Shown here: piece by piece, positions 15,675-23,241 of the stretch
How the letters are laid out: each line of letters begins with the position of its first letter
How positions within the stretch are numbered: the first letter of the stretch is position 1
DNA from: a virus
Virus record (IMG/VR): IMGVR_UViG_3300024259_002152
Location: 1 to 64,000 of that record
DNA: 64,000 nt
Strand: one strand, 5' to 3'
Notes under the pieces: generated by a model
Database searches by the model: none
What the model was told of the DNA's origin: nothing
Seen by the model: the letters and a program-made list of their open reading frames with translations, nothing else
Position numbers and translations under genes: made by a program

Positions 15675-16262
15675 TTAATGTTTTGCCATCATCAAAAAAG
15701 ATAATCTAGTATAAATTGTTCCAGAGGTTTGGTTTCCAATATATGACAACTCTAGTGTACCATTTTGTCCAATTACAATAGAACCTTCTTTATTAAATGT
15801 ATTCATATCTCCGTTTGCTTTGGTGTGCCATCTGTCTATTTCTGATTCTGTTCCAGTCAAAGTAGGATTATCTGTGTACACGGTTACTTCTGCTGCATTT
15901 CCACTAGTTGTATTGAGATTTATGGGAATTGTTGTTGTTCCTCCAGAAGAATATGTTCTTCCCAAAGCAATGCTATAATAATTATTAATATTGGGGAAAG
16001 AGGTTCCTCCAGAAGAATCTATTATTTGATGGCGACAATATGTTATAATTAAATCTAGAGTAGAGGAGTCATTAGTAATATGCAGAGGAACTACTGTTCC
16101 GTTAGAGAGGGTTGTTGTTCCTATCACTTGATAAGCTTGTCCTTCATTATGGCTGATCGAATGTTGTATTGATTCTGAAAATGTTCTTGCTAACAAGCGA
16201 TTATCATTATCGATTCCAGCTTTTTTTCCTGAACCTTTTCCATCTTCTATAATAATACCCAT
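15675..16262 (-). CDS. Virion protein paralogue 3 (EDGKGSG..A.I...NRL type)
   Basis: The N-terminal signature IIIEDGKGSGKKAGIDNDNRLL and HSISHNEGQAYQV match paralogues 1 and 2, but the C-terminal 140 residues are more divergent and Ser/Thr/Gly-rich (YSSGGTTTIPINLNTTSGN). It is therefore the most distant copy. It ends in LSFLMMAKH. A structural role is inferred. Confidence 0.65.
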   Translation of the reverse strand: MGIIIEDGKGSGKKAGIDNDNRLLARTFSESIQHSISHNEGQAYQVIGTTTLSNGTVVPLHITNDSSTLDLIITYCRHQIIDSSGGTSFPNINNYYSIALGRTYSSGGTTTIPINLNTTSGNAAEVTVYTDNPTLTGTESEIDRWHTKANGDMNTFNKEGSIVIGQNGTLELSYIGNQTSGTIYTRLSFLMMAKH

Positions 16263-16276
16263 AACTTATTTCCTAT

Positions 16277-16504
16277 TTAGGATTTATCTCTATAGTTTCT
16301 AGCATCTTCTTCGTGTAGTTTTGTATTGGTCGTCATTTCTAATTGCAGATTAAATTTTTTCAATTCTTTTAGGATTTTTTGCAAGAGCATCATTTCTTCT
16401 ACAGATACGGTTAGTAGCTCATTATTTTCTTCTCCTGCTATGCCTATTGGTTTAGCAGTTGAGTCTATATCTTTTCCAAATCCTAATACATTCTTATTTG
16501 TCAT
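16277..16504 (-). CDS. Small protein duplicating the C-terminal domain of its upstream neighbour
   Basis: The 75-residue sequence VLGFGKDIDSTAKPIGIAGE followed by NNELLTVSVEEM matches the C-terminal domain of the 16528 gene product (LLFGKDPDDEAQPIGISGEE then TNEVLTVD). Both then form an amphipathic helix. It is thus a free copy of one domain of a two-domain protein encoded next door. It is likely structural. Confidence 0.65.
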   Translation of the reverse strand: MTNKNVLGFGKDIDSTAKPIGIAGEENNELLTVSVEEMMLLQKILKELKKFNLQLEMTTNTKLHEEDARNYRDKS

Positions 16505-16527
16505 TCTCTTTTTTGAAGAAAAAACCT

Positions 16528-17085
16528 TTAATTATCTTGTGTTGTAACATGAATTTCTTTGTTTTTAATCTCATTTCCTGTAATTATAGCCATTTGAATG
16601 TTGGCTTTTATTAATTCGACATATATTTCTTCTAGGACTGTTGCGACATCTATATCTACTGTTAGAACTTCGTTAGTTTCTTCTCCTGATATACCTATTG
16701 GCTGAGCTTCATCGTCGGGATCTTTTCCGAACAGAAGGATACCATCTGTATCATCTGTTATTTCTTCACCTTCTGATACTTGATTAATTAGTTCATTTTC
16801 CTCGGCAGAAGTGATTGCTTCATCTATTTCATCAGAAGAGATTGGTCCAGGTAGGTCGTTATCGTATATTTTTTCTTTGGAGAAAGAAACTATCCCAGAT
16901 TTAACTAGATCAGTTAGAACAATAGAATGTCCAATTTTTTCTTTTGTATAGTATTGTAGTGCATCTATTGTTTCATTTGGAGAGATAGCAGGTAGAAGGA
17001 GCAGATCTCCTATTGTTATTTTATTGTTGGAATCATTGGTTATAAACCATGATTCTCTATAATTTTCTGCTGTTCTAACATCCAT
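16528..17085 (-). CDS. Two-domain virion-type protein
   Basis: The start is best placed at ATG 17085, with GAGAAG 4 bases upstream; a TTG at 17097 would add four residues. The N-terminal domain (SWFITNDSNNKITIGDLLLLPAISP...YYTKEKI) is homologous to the 17075-17320 product. The C-terminal domain (LLFGKDPDDEAQPIGISGEE...) is homologous to the 16277-16504 product. An acidic linker joins them. The protein therefore looks like a fusion of two modules that also exist separately on either side. Confidence 0.65.
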   Translation of the reverse strand: MDVRTAENYRESWFITNDSNNKITIGDLLLLPAISPNETIDALQYYTKEKIGHSIVLTDLVKSGIVSFSKEKIYDNDLPGPISSDEIDEAITSAEENELINQVSEGEEITDDTDGILLFGKDPDDEAQPIGISGEETNEVLTVDIDVATVLEEIYVELIKANIQMAIITGNEIKNKEIHVTTQDN

Positions 17086-17320
17086 TATTCTTCTCAATTG
17101 TTTGTTCTTTTTTTTCTATTGTGATTTTTTTATTTTGGACTAAGAACGTGAGCATTTGGGAATCTACTATTTTTTCGCGGGAGTAGAACCTTAGGAGATT
17201 AACTGTTTTATCTGGTTTAATAACTGGCAGTAATGGTAGATCTCCTATGGTAATATTCGTTGGAGTGATATTTTTGGCGAACCACATTTCTTTATTAGAT
17301 TTTTCTATTTCTATTGGCAT
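17075..17320 (-). CDS. Small protein duplicating the N-terminal domain of its downstream neighbour
   Basis: This 81-residue protein contains MWFAKNITPTNITIGDLPLL and a RFYSREKIVDSQMLTFLV segment, clearly related to residues about 15-75 of the 16528 product. The final 15 residues are Lys/Glu-rich. It overlaps the start of the next gene. It is probably structural by association. Confidence 0.6.
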   Translation of the reverse strand: MPIEIEKSNKEMWFAKNITPTNITIGDLPLLPVIKPDKTVNLLRFYSREKIVDSQMLTFLVQNKKITIEKKEQTIEKNNGC

Positions 17321-17321
17321 A

Positions 17322-17840
17322 TTATACTATCGACTTATTAGTATTAATAGTCATATCGCCTCCTACATTATTTGTGATATTGACAGTAGGAGGGTTGAGA
17401 GGATGATCATATTGATGAGGCATGCGATTTCCATATATTGAGCTACGCCAATCAGTAACTCCATCGAGATACTTAGCAGCTTCGAGTGATCTGCTTGGGG
17501 TAACATTTTTTCTATCTATATCTAGATATCTAAGAGATTCTCTTGCCATACCTTGTAGTGTTGGTCCTGGTATATCGTCGTCTTCATATTCAGTTTTTAG
17601 ATCTTCTACTAGATTGACGCATCTATTGAAAGCTTTGACTGCTCTTGTTGATTCATCTTTAGGATATTTCCAAGCTTCTGAGAATAGTGGGAATGAGTGA
17701 ACTTCATTCATAAATACAGCGGTTAGAACTATTCTTTTTTTTGATTCTGTCAGTTGGACTTTACAGGTATAAGCGTCTTTGTCCATTGTGTCATTAAAGT
17801 CTGTTGTGTGTCCCTTGGTCATATATGCCAGTTTTATCAT
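17322..17840 (-). CDS. Hypothetical virion-operon protein, 172 aa
   Basis: This is a mixed alpha/beta protein (AYTCKVQLTESKKRIVLTAVF, helix around RAVKAFNRCVNLVEDLKTEYE) with an Asn/Thr-rich C-terminus (PPTVNITNNVGGDMTINTN). No clear ribosome site is visible. Instead its ATG overlaps the stop of a 26-codon ORF upstream (ATGA), so translation may be coupled. Family not recognised. Confidence 0.6.
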   Translation of the reverse strand: MIKLAYMTKGHTTDFNDTMDKDAYTCKVQLTESKKRIVLTAVFMNEVHSFPLFSEAWKYPKDESTRAVKAFNRCVNLVEDLKTEYEDDDIPGPTLQGMARESLRYLDIDRKNVTPSRSLEAAKYLDGVTDWRSSIYGNRMPHQYDHPLNPPTVNITNNVGGDMTINTNKSIV

Positions 17841-17917
17841 TTTATTTTTTTGGACAGACCAATAGTAGAAGAAGTTATAACTTTTTCTTTTAGACTTTTA
17901 GTTTTGAACCAATTCAT
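17837..17917 (-). CDS. 26-aa leader-type ORF opening the minus-strand operon
   Basis: The short ORF reads MNWFKTKSLKEKVITSSTIG and then LSKKIK, ending in an ATGA overlap with the next gene. It may be a real small basic protein or only a coupling leader. A ribosome site is not obvious. Confidence 0.35.
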   Translation of the reverse strand: MNWFKTKSLKEKVITSSTIGLSKKIK

Positions 17918-18115
17918 AGTATTACATTCTATTATTGCAGGTTTAATCCTTTTTCTCTTTCTATTATTTATTCCACATTAACAGATTTAATCCTTTTATT
18001 TGTTTATATTTTGGGAGAATAATAGAGGAATAATTATCCATTATAATAAGTTATATGCAGAACTATAACATCATTTAAGACAAGGACTTATTAAGGGTTT
18101 TTACCGAGGATAGCT
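17918..18115. promoter_or_regulatory. Divergent intergenic region
   Basis: About 200 bases separate the minus-strand operon from the 18116 gene. Read on the minus strand it has two copies of AAAAGGATTAAA[TC]CTG about 40 bases apart, similar to the GGATTT boxes elsewhere. On the plus strand there is a TTATAATAAG near 18040. Promoters in both directions are expected, but exact sites cannot be assigned. Confidence 0.4.
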
Positions 18116-19132
18116 ATGAAGATTTTATTTATATGTAAAAAAAGAATTATTGGATATGGAGTATCTACGGGGTTGTACAATTCTGCTACTTTTGTATCTA
18201 ACGCGTTAAATTATGTGGGGGTGGAATCTAAGGTTGTTTCTGCTGTAGATAATAATAGTATTGATAAAGAGGTTCATGACTATGATCCAGATTTGGTTGT
18301 AATAGAAGCTTTTTGGGTGGTTCCGTCAAAATTTGAAATATTGTGTAGTTTATATCCTGATGTTCAGTGGGTTGTTAGATCTCATAGTAAAATTCCATTT
18401 TTTGCTAATGAGGGCATAGCTATGAAATGGACATGGGGTTATAAAGAAATAGCTAATAAATATAGTAATTTTCATATATCTTTTAATGATAGAGAAACAT
18501 CTCGTTGTCTTTGCAGAATTTTTAAAGAAAAGATTATTTATTTGCCTAATATTTATTATCCTTGTGAGTATGATTTAAAGGCGTCTCCAGGGAAGAATTA
18601 CGATCATATTCATATTGGTTGTTTTGGAGCAATTCGTCCGTTAAAGAATAATTTAATTCAGGCTATAGCTGCCATTCAATTTGTTAATAACATTAAGAAG
18701 AAATTATTTTTCCATATTAATGGGACTAGATTAGAGCAAGATGGTGGAAGTGTTCTAAAGAATTTAGAACATCTTTTTAGTGATGTAGATCATGAGTTAG
18801 TGGAGCATACTTGGATGCATCATGAGGGGTTTATTGATGTTGTTAGAACTATGGATATAGGTATGCAGGTAAGTCTTAGTGAATCATTTAATATTGTTTC
18901 GGCTGATTTTATTGCTAATTGGGTGCCGATGGTGGTTTCTCCTGACATTAGTTGGGTATCTGTATTTAGTCAAGCTGATCCTAATAGGGTTAAAAGTATA
19001 GTTAAGGCATTACATAGAGTTAGGTTATTAAGGTATTTTGGGCTTAATGGGTTGAATCGTTATTATTTAGAGAAGCACAATAGAAAATCAGTTAGAAAAT
19101 GGATGAGATTTCTTATTGGTTTTGAAAAATAA
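18116..19132 (+). CDS. GT-B fold glycosyltransferase
   Basis: The 338-residue protein has an N-terminal Rossmann-like half (MKILFICKKRIIGYGVSTGL, ...DPDLVVIEAFWV) and a C-terminal donor half (HIHIGCFGAIRPLKNNLIQAIAA, then DIGMQVSLSESFNIVSADF). These parallel the 'G.....K....ai' and 'P...E.f...ae' blocks of GT4-like enzymes. The donor sugar cannot be read from sequence. The gene is preceded by a normal leader and stands apart from the structural operons. A role in modifying virion proteins or the host envelope is inferred. Confidence 0.75.
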   Translation: MKILFICKKRIIGYGVSTGLYNSATFVSNALNYVGVESKVVSAVDNNSIDKEVHDYDPDLVVIEAFWVVPSKFEILCSLYPDVQWVVRSHSKIPFFANEGIAMKWTWGYKEIANKYSNFHISFNDRETSRCLCRIFKEKIIYLPNIYYPCEYDLKASPGKNYDHIHIGCFGAIRPLKNNLIQAIAAIQFVNNIKKKLFFHINGTRLEQDGGSVLKNLEHLFSDVDHELVEHTWMHHEGFIDVVRTMDIGMQVSLSESFNIVSADFIANWVPMVVSPDISWVSVFSQADPNRVKSIVKALHRVRLLRYFGLNGLNRYYLEKHNRKSVRKWMRFLIGFEK

Positions 19133-19206
19133 AAAGGATTTTAGATAGTATTTGAGAAATATAAGACTTACAGTTAAAGTTTTATTATTTTTTATAAGGG
19201 GGAGAT

Positions 19207-19494
19207 ATGGCTACACTCACAAAAAAAGAAAGATCTCAGATGGAGACTAGTATATTATCTACTATGGAGGGTGGTATACGATCTGAAGTGAAAAAGAGTT
19301 CGAAGAAGGTTTATTGCATTTCTATTATTTTGGCAGCGATTGTATCTATTGCTGTTGCTAGTTTTTCTAATTGGGGGCCTGTCGTTAAAGATGGAGCTGT
19401 TACAATTAAAGATAAAATAGCAGATATAGTAACTTCAGATGAAGTAGTAGATATAGATACAGAAGTAGTTGAAGAGGCAATACTTAAGGAATAA
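19207..19494 (+). CDS. 95-aa single-span membrane protein
   Basis: Residues about 36-53 (YCISIILAAIVSIAVASF) form one transmembrane segment, with a basic N-terminal side and an acidic C-terminal side, so the N-terminus is probably cytoplasmic. GGGGGAG lies before the ATG. No family is recognised. A terminator follows. Confidence 0.65.
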   Translation: MATLTKKERSQMETSILSTMEGGIRSEVKKSSKKVYCISIILAAIVSIAVASFSNWGPVVKDGAVTIKDKIADIVTSDEVVDIDTEVVEEAILKE

Positions 19495-19520
19495 AAACTA
19501 TTATATCAGTTGGTTAGTAT

Positions 19521-19555
19521 AAAGCCCTGCTTATTAAATTAGTAGGGTTTTTTTA
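19521..19555 (+). terminator. Rho-independent terminator
   Basis: An 11-bp stem with two G-T pairs (19521-19531 with 19541-19551) and a 9-base loop runs into a T run. Confidence 0.8.
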
Positions 19556-19620
19556 TGTTTTCACAGTAAAAACCCGATAAGTATATAGAGGAATAATGTT
19601 TTATTTTAAGGAAATATAAT

Positions 19621-19806
19621 ATGTATGAAATAGAGTTATTTGAATCGAAAGATGGTCCAAGATTTAGGATTATGGAACCAAGGAATGGGCAAACGATTAC
19701 TTCGTCTGAAGCGTATTCTAGTAAGGGATCAAGAACAAGGACTGTTAATAAGTTGGTTAAAAACCACAATTTTAAAATAGCAGATACTGAAGAAACTAAA
19801 AAATAG
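19621..19806 (+). CDS. DUF1508/YegP-like small protein
   Basis: The 61-residue sequence (YEIELFESKDGPRFRIMEPR, then NGQTITSSEAYSSKGSRTR) matches the YegP-type fold, whose hallmark is 'fr....ngq.i..se.Y.sk......i'. The family is small and of unclear function, common in bacteria and phages. A weak AAGGAA site lies before the ATG. Confidence 0.65.
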   Translation: MYEIELFESKDGPRFRIMEPRNGQTITSSEAYSSKGSRTRTVNKLVKNHNFKIADTEETKK

Positions 19807-19835
19807 TCTTATATTTTGTTGTATAGGAGCATATC

Positions 19836-20114
19836 ATGTCTAGTAAGGATAAGGTTTGGTTTAATTGGCATTGTCCACATTGTCAGCACAGAAATAGAGT
19901 TACTTTTGCATTTCAGTTTGAAATTCCTCAATTTTACACAGCAGAGTGGGATTGTGAGCATTGCGGAGAAAAGAGTAAATTAGAATTAGATCTAAAAGTG
20001 TATGGTTGGTATAAAAAAGAGAAGAAATTTAGGTTGAAGAGGAAAAGGAAAAGTGTTAAGAAGAAAACAGAAGCGACAAAGAAGGATAGGGGATATGTGA
20101 ATCATAAAATTTAG
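19836..20114 (+). CDS. Zinc-ribbon protein, 92 aa
   Basis: Two CxxC pairs (CPHC near residue 12 and CEHC near residue 46) bracket a beta hairpin, giving a single zinc ribbon of about 45 residues. A strongly basic tail (KKEKKFRLKRKRKSVKKKT) is likely to contact nucleic acid. It starts with TAGGAG. A DNA/RNA-binding role is an inference. Confidence 0.7.
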   Translation: MSSKDKVWFNWHCPHCQHRNRVTFAFQFEIPQFYTAEWDCEHCGEKSKLELDLKVYGWYKKEKKFRLKRKRKSVKKKTEATKKDRGYVNHKI

Positions 20115-20142
20115 TTTTATATTTTAGAAGAGGAGAAAGAAA

Positions 20143-20442
20143 ATGGATTATAAATTACAGAAGATTGGTTCGGCAGTGTGGATATTGTCTTTGGTCTTAT
20201 TGTTTTTGAAGGCAATTGTTTTATGTTATTTGGCATTAGCAGCAGTGCTAGTAATAGATTTGATTTTGGTGAAAAAGAAAGAAAAAACTATTACTCAATG
20301 GTATAGGACAAAATTGCCCAGGTTGGCGGATACGATAATTACCATAGCGGTGGTGGTAGTTTTTATATGGCTTCATAATCCTATCGTGGGGTTATATCTG
20401 TTACAAGGAACTATTCATGGTCATTTGAACGGTGATTTTTAG
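20143..20442 (+). CDS. Small membrane protein, 99 aa
   Basis: There are two closely spaced hydrophobic segments (about 12-52, VWILSLVLLFLKAIVLCYLA and continuing) and a third at 65-82 (TIITIAVVVVFIWL), separated by a basic loop. An early-type membrane protein is possible. It ends just before a terminator. Confidence 0.65.
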   Translation: MDYKLQKIGSAVWILSLVLLFLKAIVLCYLALAAVLVIDLILVKKKEKTITQWYRTKLPRLADTIITIAVVVVFIWLHNPIVGLYLLQGTIHGHLNGDF

Positions 20443-20470
20443 ATTTTTTATTGGAAAGTGAAAGTGCCAT

Positions 20471-20506
20471 AAACCACTATTCTTTGTATGAGTAGTGGTT
20501 TTTTTA
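20471..20506 (+). terminator. Rho-independent terminator
   Basis: A 9-bp AAACCACTA/TAGTGGTTT stem is followed by TTTTT. A GTGAAAG box without a -10 lies immediately before it (20458-20464). Confidence 0.85.
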
Positions 20507-20534
20507 TTGAAAAGTGAAAAGAAAGTGATATAAT
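20507..20534 (+). promoter_or_regulatory. Sigma70-type promoter TTGAAA-N16-TATAAT with GTGAAAA box
   Basis: TTGAAA (20507-20512), GTGAAAA (20514-20520) and TATAAT (20529-20534) precede the macro-domain gene. Its ATG is only 8 bases after the -10, so the mRNA is predicted to be leaderless. Confidence 0.65.
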
Positions 20535-20542
20535 AGTGAGTT

Positions 20543-21133
20543 ATGTCAGAAATAGATGAAATAAGTGAAGATTTGGGTGTAAGTCTTGCTGATAGAGAGA
20601 CTAATGAAAAGACTCCTTATGTTGATATAGAGCTTATAAAAGGAGATATAACACAGTTTGAGGTCGATGCTGTCGTGAATGCGGCTCATGATGATTTGAC
20701 AGGTGGAGGGGGTGTGGATGGTGCAATTCATAAAGCCTCAGGTCAAAAGCTTTTAGGGGAATGTCTTAATTTGTATGGTTGTCTTCAAGGGGAGGCAAGG
20801 ATTACAGGGGCTTACAACATGCCTTCTAAATATATTATTCATACTGTTGGTCCCGTTTGGGCTAATACTGCTTTTTCCGAGGAAAAAAAGACAATATTGG
20901 GAGAATGTTATAAAAGTTGTTTGCTATTAGCAGATCTTCAGGGATTAAAATCAATAGCATTTCCATGTATTTCTACAGGAGCATATTGCTTTCCGAAGGA
21001 TATCGCTGCTGAAGTATCCATTAATTCTATTAAGAATTTTTTCAATAGTCATTGTATGACGTATATAGATTTGGTTCAAATAGTTTGTTTTGATGAACAA
21101 AATTTTGAAGAATATGAAAAATTGTTATCTTAA
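20543..21133 (+). CDS. Macro-domain (ADP-ribose-binding/hydrolase) protein with NAAH variant
   Basis: Residues 27-190 form a macro domain of the MacroD/YmdB class: LIKGDIT, VVNAAHDDLTGGGGVDGAIH, YIIHTVGPVW and FPCISTGAYCFP are all in place. Such proteins remove ADP-ribose from proteins or deacetylate O-acetyl-ADP-ribose. The second Asn of the usual NAAN, which contributes to catalysis in MacroD enzymes, is His49 here, while Asp59 and His63 of GVDGxIH are kept. In a phage it could counter NAD- or ADP-ribose-based defence. No ribosome binding site is present; the start follows the promoter directly. Confidence 0.88.
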   Translation: MSEIDEISEDLGVSLADRETNEKTPYVDIELIKGDITQFEVDAVVNAAHDDLTGGGGVDGAIHKASGQKLLGECLNLYGCLQGEARITGAYNMPSKYIIHTVGPVWANTAFSEEKKTILGECYKSCLLLADLQGLKSIAFPCISTGAYCFPKDIAAEVSINSIKNFFNSHCMTYIDLVQIVCFDEQNFEEYEKLLS

Positions 21134-21148
21134 ATTAAGGAGATAGTT

Positions 21149-21682
21149 ATGGCATTTTTTGGGTTATTTGGAAATGGGACACAGAAGAGAAATAAGGTTA
21201 AGATTGAACGGGCCAGGGCAGATATACAACTAATGACCAGAGAGAAGAGAGTTGCTAAGCTTAGAGAGATAAAAAAGAATGGTTATTATTCTTCTTCTCA
21301 GGTTGGAGATATTAGAGATATTTATGATTGTAATAGGGATTTGGCATCTGATTTTTTAATCTATTATCTCCTGTTTATGGACGAAGATATTAGAAGCGAA
21401 TCTGAGTCAGATATGGCAGAAGAAAGCACCATATCGGAAGTAGAAGAGATAGCATCGGTTGTAGAAGAGCCTGTAAGTGTTGTTGCGCAGGAAAGTTTTA
21501 CTAGTGAGGATAGCGTATCAGCAACCAATGCTGACAATTCTTTACATAGTATTACATCAGAAGATCATGTAGATAGTAGCTATTCTGATTCTGATTCTGA
21601 TACTAAGAGCTATAGCAGCGAGAGTGATTCAGGTGGTTATGATTCTGGAGGCAGTGATTCTGGTGGTGGGGGTTTTGATTAA
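21149..21682 (+). CDS. 177-aa protein with acidic Ser/Asp-rich tail
   Basis: The first 80 residues are basic to neutral and helical (NKVKIERARADIQLMTREKR...). Residues 80-177 are disordered, dominated by Ser, Asp, Glu and Gly, and end SDSGGSDSGGGGFD. It starts after a GGAG site 15 bases past the macro gene, so the two are co-transcribed. Forty bases beyond its stop lies a decayed copy of the RFDILDL tag in another frame. It is therefore possible that this gene once ended in the tag. Confidence 0.6.
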   Translation: MAFFGLFGNGTQKRNKVKIERARADIQLMTREKRVAKLREIKKNGYYSSSQVGDIRDIYDCNRDLASDFLIYYLLFMDEDIRSESESDMAEESTISEVEEIASVVEEPVSVVAQESFTSEDSVSATNADNSLHSITSEDHVDSSYSDSDSDTKSYSSESDSGGYDSGGSDSGGGGFD

Positions 21683-21713
21683 GAAAAGGATATAAGATGA
21701 AAAAGATAAATCT

Positions 21714-21743
21714 ATAGATAATAGGTTTATTATTATGGATTTA
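21714..21743 (+). other. Decayed copy of the C-terminal tag
   Basis: The frame reads IDNRFIIMDL, matching IDNRFDILDL at 8 of 10 positions, and DNA identity flanks a 9-base altered core. It is not at the end of any intact ORF: a TAA lies 15 bases upstream in frame, no start is present, and the tag is followed by TGG instead of a stop. Confidence 0.5.
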
Positions 21744-21747
21744 TGGC

Positions 21748-22257
21748 ATGGCAGAAACAGTAGAATTTGGTAAAGCTTTTAGTCGTCCTCAGCCTAAGGG
21801 TTTGATTCTTTACACTCCTAAAAGTGGTCAGTCAATTACTGTCCGTTTTGTGGGGAAACAACAAGTAATCTATTTTCGTTGGAACAATGAAACTAGAACT
21901 GCTTTTTATTTTGAGAACAAAATAGAAGGATCAATTCGAAGAATCGCTTCTTTTGTTATGGATAGAGATGATGAGCAAATAAAAGTATATCTTTGTCCTA
22001 CTTCGATATTTGAGCAAATGGGCAAATATGGCAAGACTCATGATTTTCATATCACCAGATTTGGTCAGGGAATACAAACTCAATATAAAGTCGAAAGTTT
22101 AGGGGAATCTTTTATTAGTGAGGTGATGGAAGATAGGGTAGAGGTTACTTCAAAAACTTATCCTTTCGCAGATATTTTGATAAAAAAAGTTCAATGGGAG
22201 CTTCTAGATGTAGAATCAGAGCCTATTACTGATAGATTTGATATTTTAGATTTATAA
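21748..22257 (+). CDS. Possible ssDNA-binding-type phage protein with C-terminal RFDILDL tag
   Basis: The 169-residue body is beta-rich: LILYTPKSGQSITVRFVGK, RRIASFVMDRDDEQIKVYLC, then a THDFHITRFGQGIQTQYKV segment. The order 'as.vidR.d..iKv....siF..i..yg..hDf.i.r.G.g..T.Y.v' resembles the OB-like ssDNA-binding proteins found in many large phages. The match is by pattern only. It ends ITDRFDILDL. If the tag binds the replication clamp, an ssDNA-binding protein would fit. Confidence 0.55.
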   Translation: MAETVEFGKAFSRPQPKGLILYTPKSGQSITVRFVGKQQVIYFRWNNETRTAFYFENKIEGSIRRIASFVMDRDDEQIKVYLCPTSIFEQMGKYGKTHDFHITRFGQGIQTQYKVESLGESFISEVMEDRVEVTSKTYPFADILIKKVQWELLDVESEPITDRFDILDL

Positions 22258-22322
22258 AGGGTTTTCTCAATTTCTTCATAATTGTTAAGTATATAGTTAT
22301 TTAATAATGCAGGAGAAATATT

Positions 22323-22739
22323 TTGGCCAAAGAGAAAAAAGAATCTACTACTATTGATAAAGTTAAATTTGTTTTTTATATTGTAGTAGCAGTTGTTACA
22401 ATTCTTGGTGCAATCTTCGCTGTTGATAAATATTTTGCTAAATCTGAGATGGTTAATACCTTATCAGACGAGTTAAAGCAAAGATATGATGCTTTAGTTA
22501 AGAAAGATGTATTGATAAACGAGAGAGTAGATATATCTATTATCGATGATCAAATATTTCAACAAGAACAAACAATTCAAAAGATTGAGGATTGGCAAAG
22601 ATTCGAACAAAGGGCTGTTGAGCCAGAGTTAACTCCGATCGAAAGGGAAACTCTTGATAAGGCTAAAACAAGGTTAGAGACATTAAGAACAAGAAAAGAA
22701 GATAAGATTAGACAATATGAGAAGGAGGATATTCCATGA
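22323..22739 (+). CDS. Membrane-anchored coiled-coil protein, 138 aa
   Basis: The gene starts at TTG 22323 after AGGAG. A transmembrane helix at about residues 14-36 (FVFYIVVAVVTILGAIFAV) is followed by about 100 charged residues with heptad character (DDQIFQQEQTIQKIEDWQRF, ...RLETLRTRKEDKIRQYEKE). This resembles inner-membrane spanin or tail-associated coiled-coil proteins, but no lysis partner is seen. The stop overlaps the next start. Confidence 0.6.
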   Translation: MAKEKKESTTIDKVKFVFYIVVAVVTILGAIFAVDKYFAKSEMVNTLSDELKQRYDALVKKDVLINERVDISIIDDQIFQQEQTIQKIEDWQRFEQRAVEPELTPIERETLDKAKTRLETLRTRKEDKIRQYEKEDIP

Positions 22740-23194
22740 AAATGATCAAGAGCAAATCATATATGAAAAAAGAGGCAATTTGGTCTATAGGAGATCCTGG
22801 GCTACCAGGGCAACTTACAGAAAGAGATATACCTAGTGGTCTTGAAGAAGATGTAGTAGATACTCAGACAGGAGAATCTGAGATAGAAGTGGATTGGCAA
22901 CAATTTAGGAACTGGTTTGCTACGGGAGGAGAGCAATTACCAGGGGTATTAGCAAATAGGCCGCAACCAAGTGGAGTTGTTCTAACTTATACATATTCTT
23001 ATGACTACAATGAGAATCGTGCTGACAATATTAAAGCAGAGCAATTGATAGATGTGAGAACCAAGGGAGTACTTAGAAATCCTTATCTGCTTAGTGCTTT
23101 TATTTCTTATTATGATGATCAAATTAGATCTGATATCGAATTATCGGAACAAGATGTTAAGACAGAGAGAGTTACAAACTCAGATCCTTTCTAA
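22736..23194 (+). CDS. Hypothetical protein, 152 aa
   Basis: This soluble protein is rich in Pro/Gly/Gln at the N-terminus and contains IEVDWQQFRNWFATGGEQLP and a TYTYSYDYNENRADNI strand region. It is coupled to the preceding membrane protein by a 4-base overlap and followed by a terminator. Family not recognised. Confidence 0.6.
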   Translation: MKMIKSKSYMKKEAIWSIGDPGLPGQLTERDIPSGLEEDVVDTQTGESEIEVDWQQFRNWFATGGEQLPGVLANRPQPSGVVLTYTYSYDYNENRADNIKAEQLIDVRTKGVLRNPYLLSAFISYYDDQIRSDIELSEQDVKTERVTNSDPF

Positions 23195-23205
23195 GAATAA
23201 AAAGT

Positions 23206-23241
23206 AGCCACTCTATCTTTTCTAAATAGGGTGGTTTTTTT
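23206..23241 (+). terminator. Rho-independent terminator
   Basis: A 9-bp stem (CCACTCTAT with ATAGGGTGG, one G-T pair) is followed by seven T. Confidence 0.85.
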
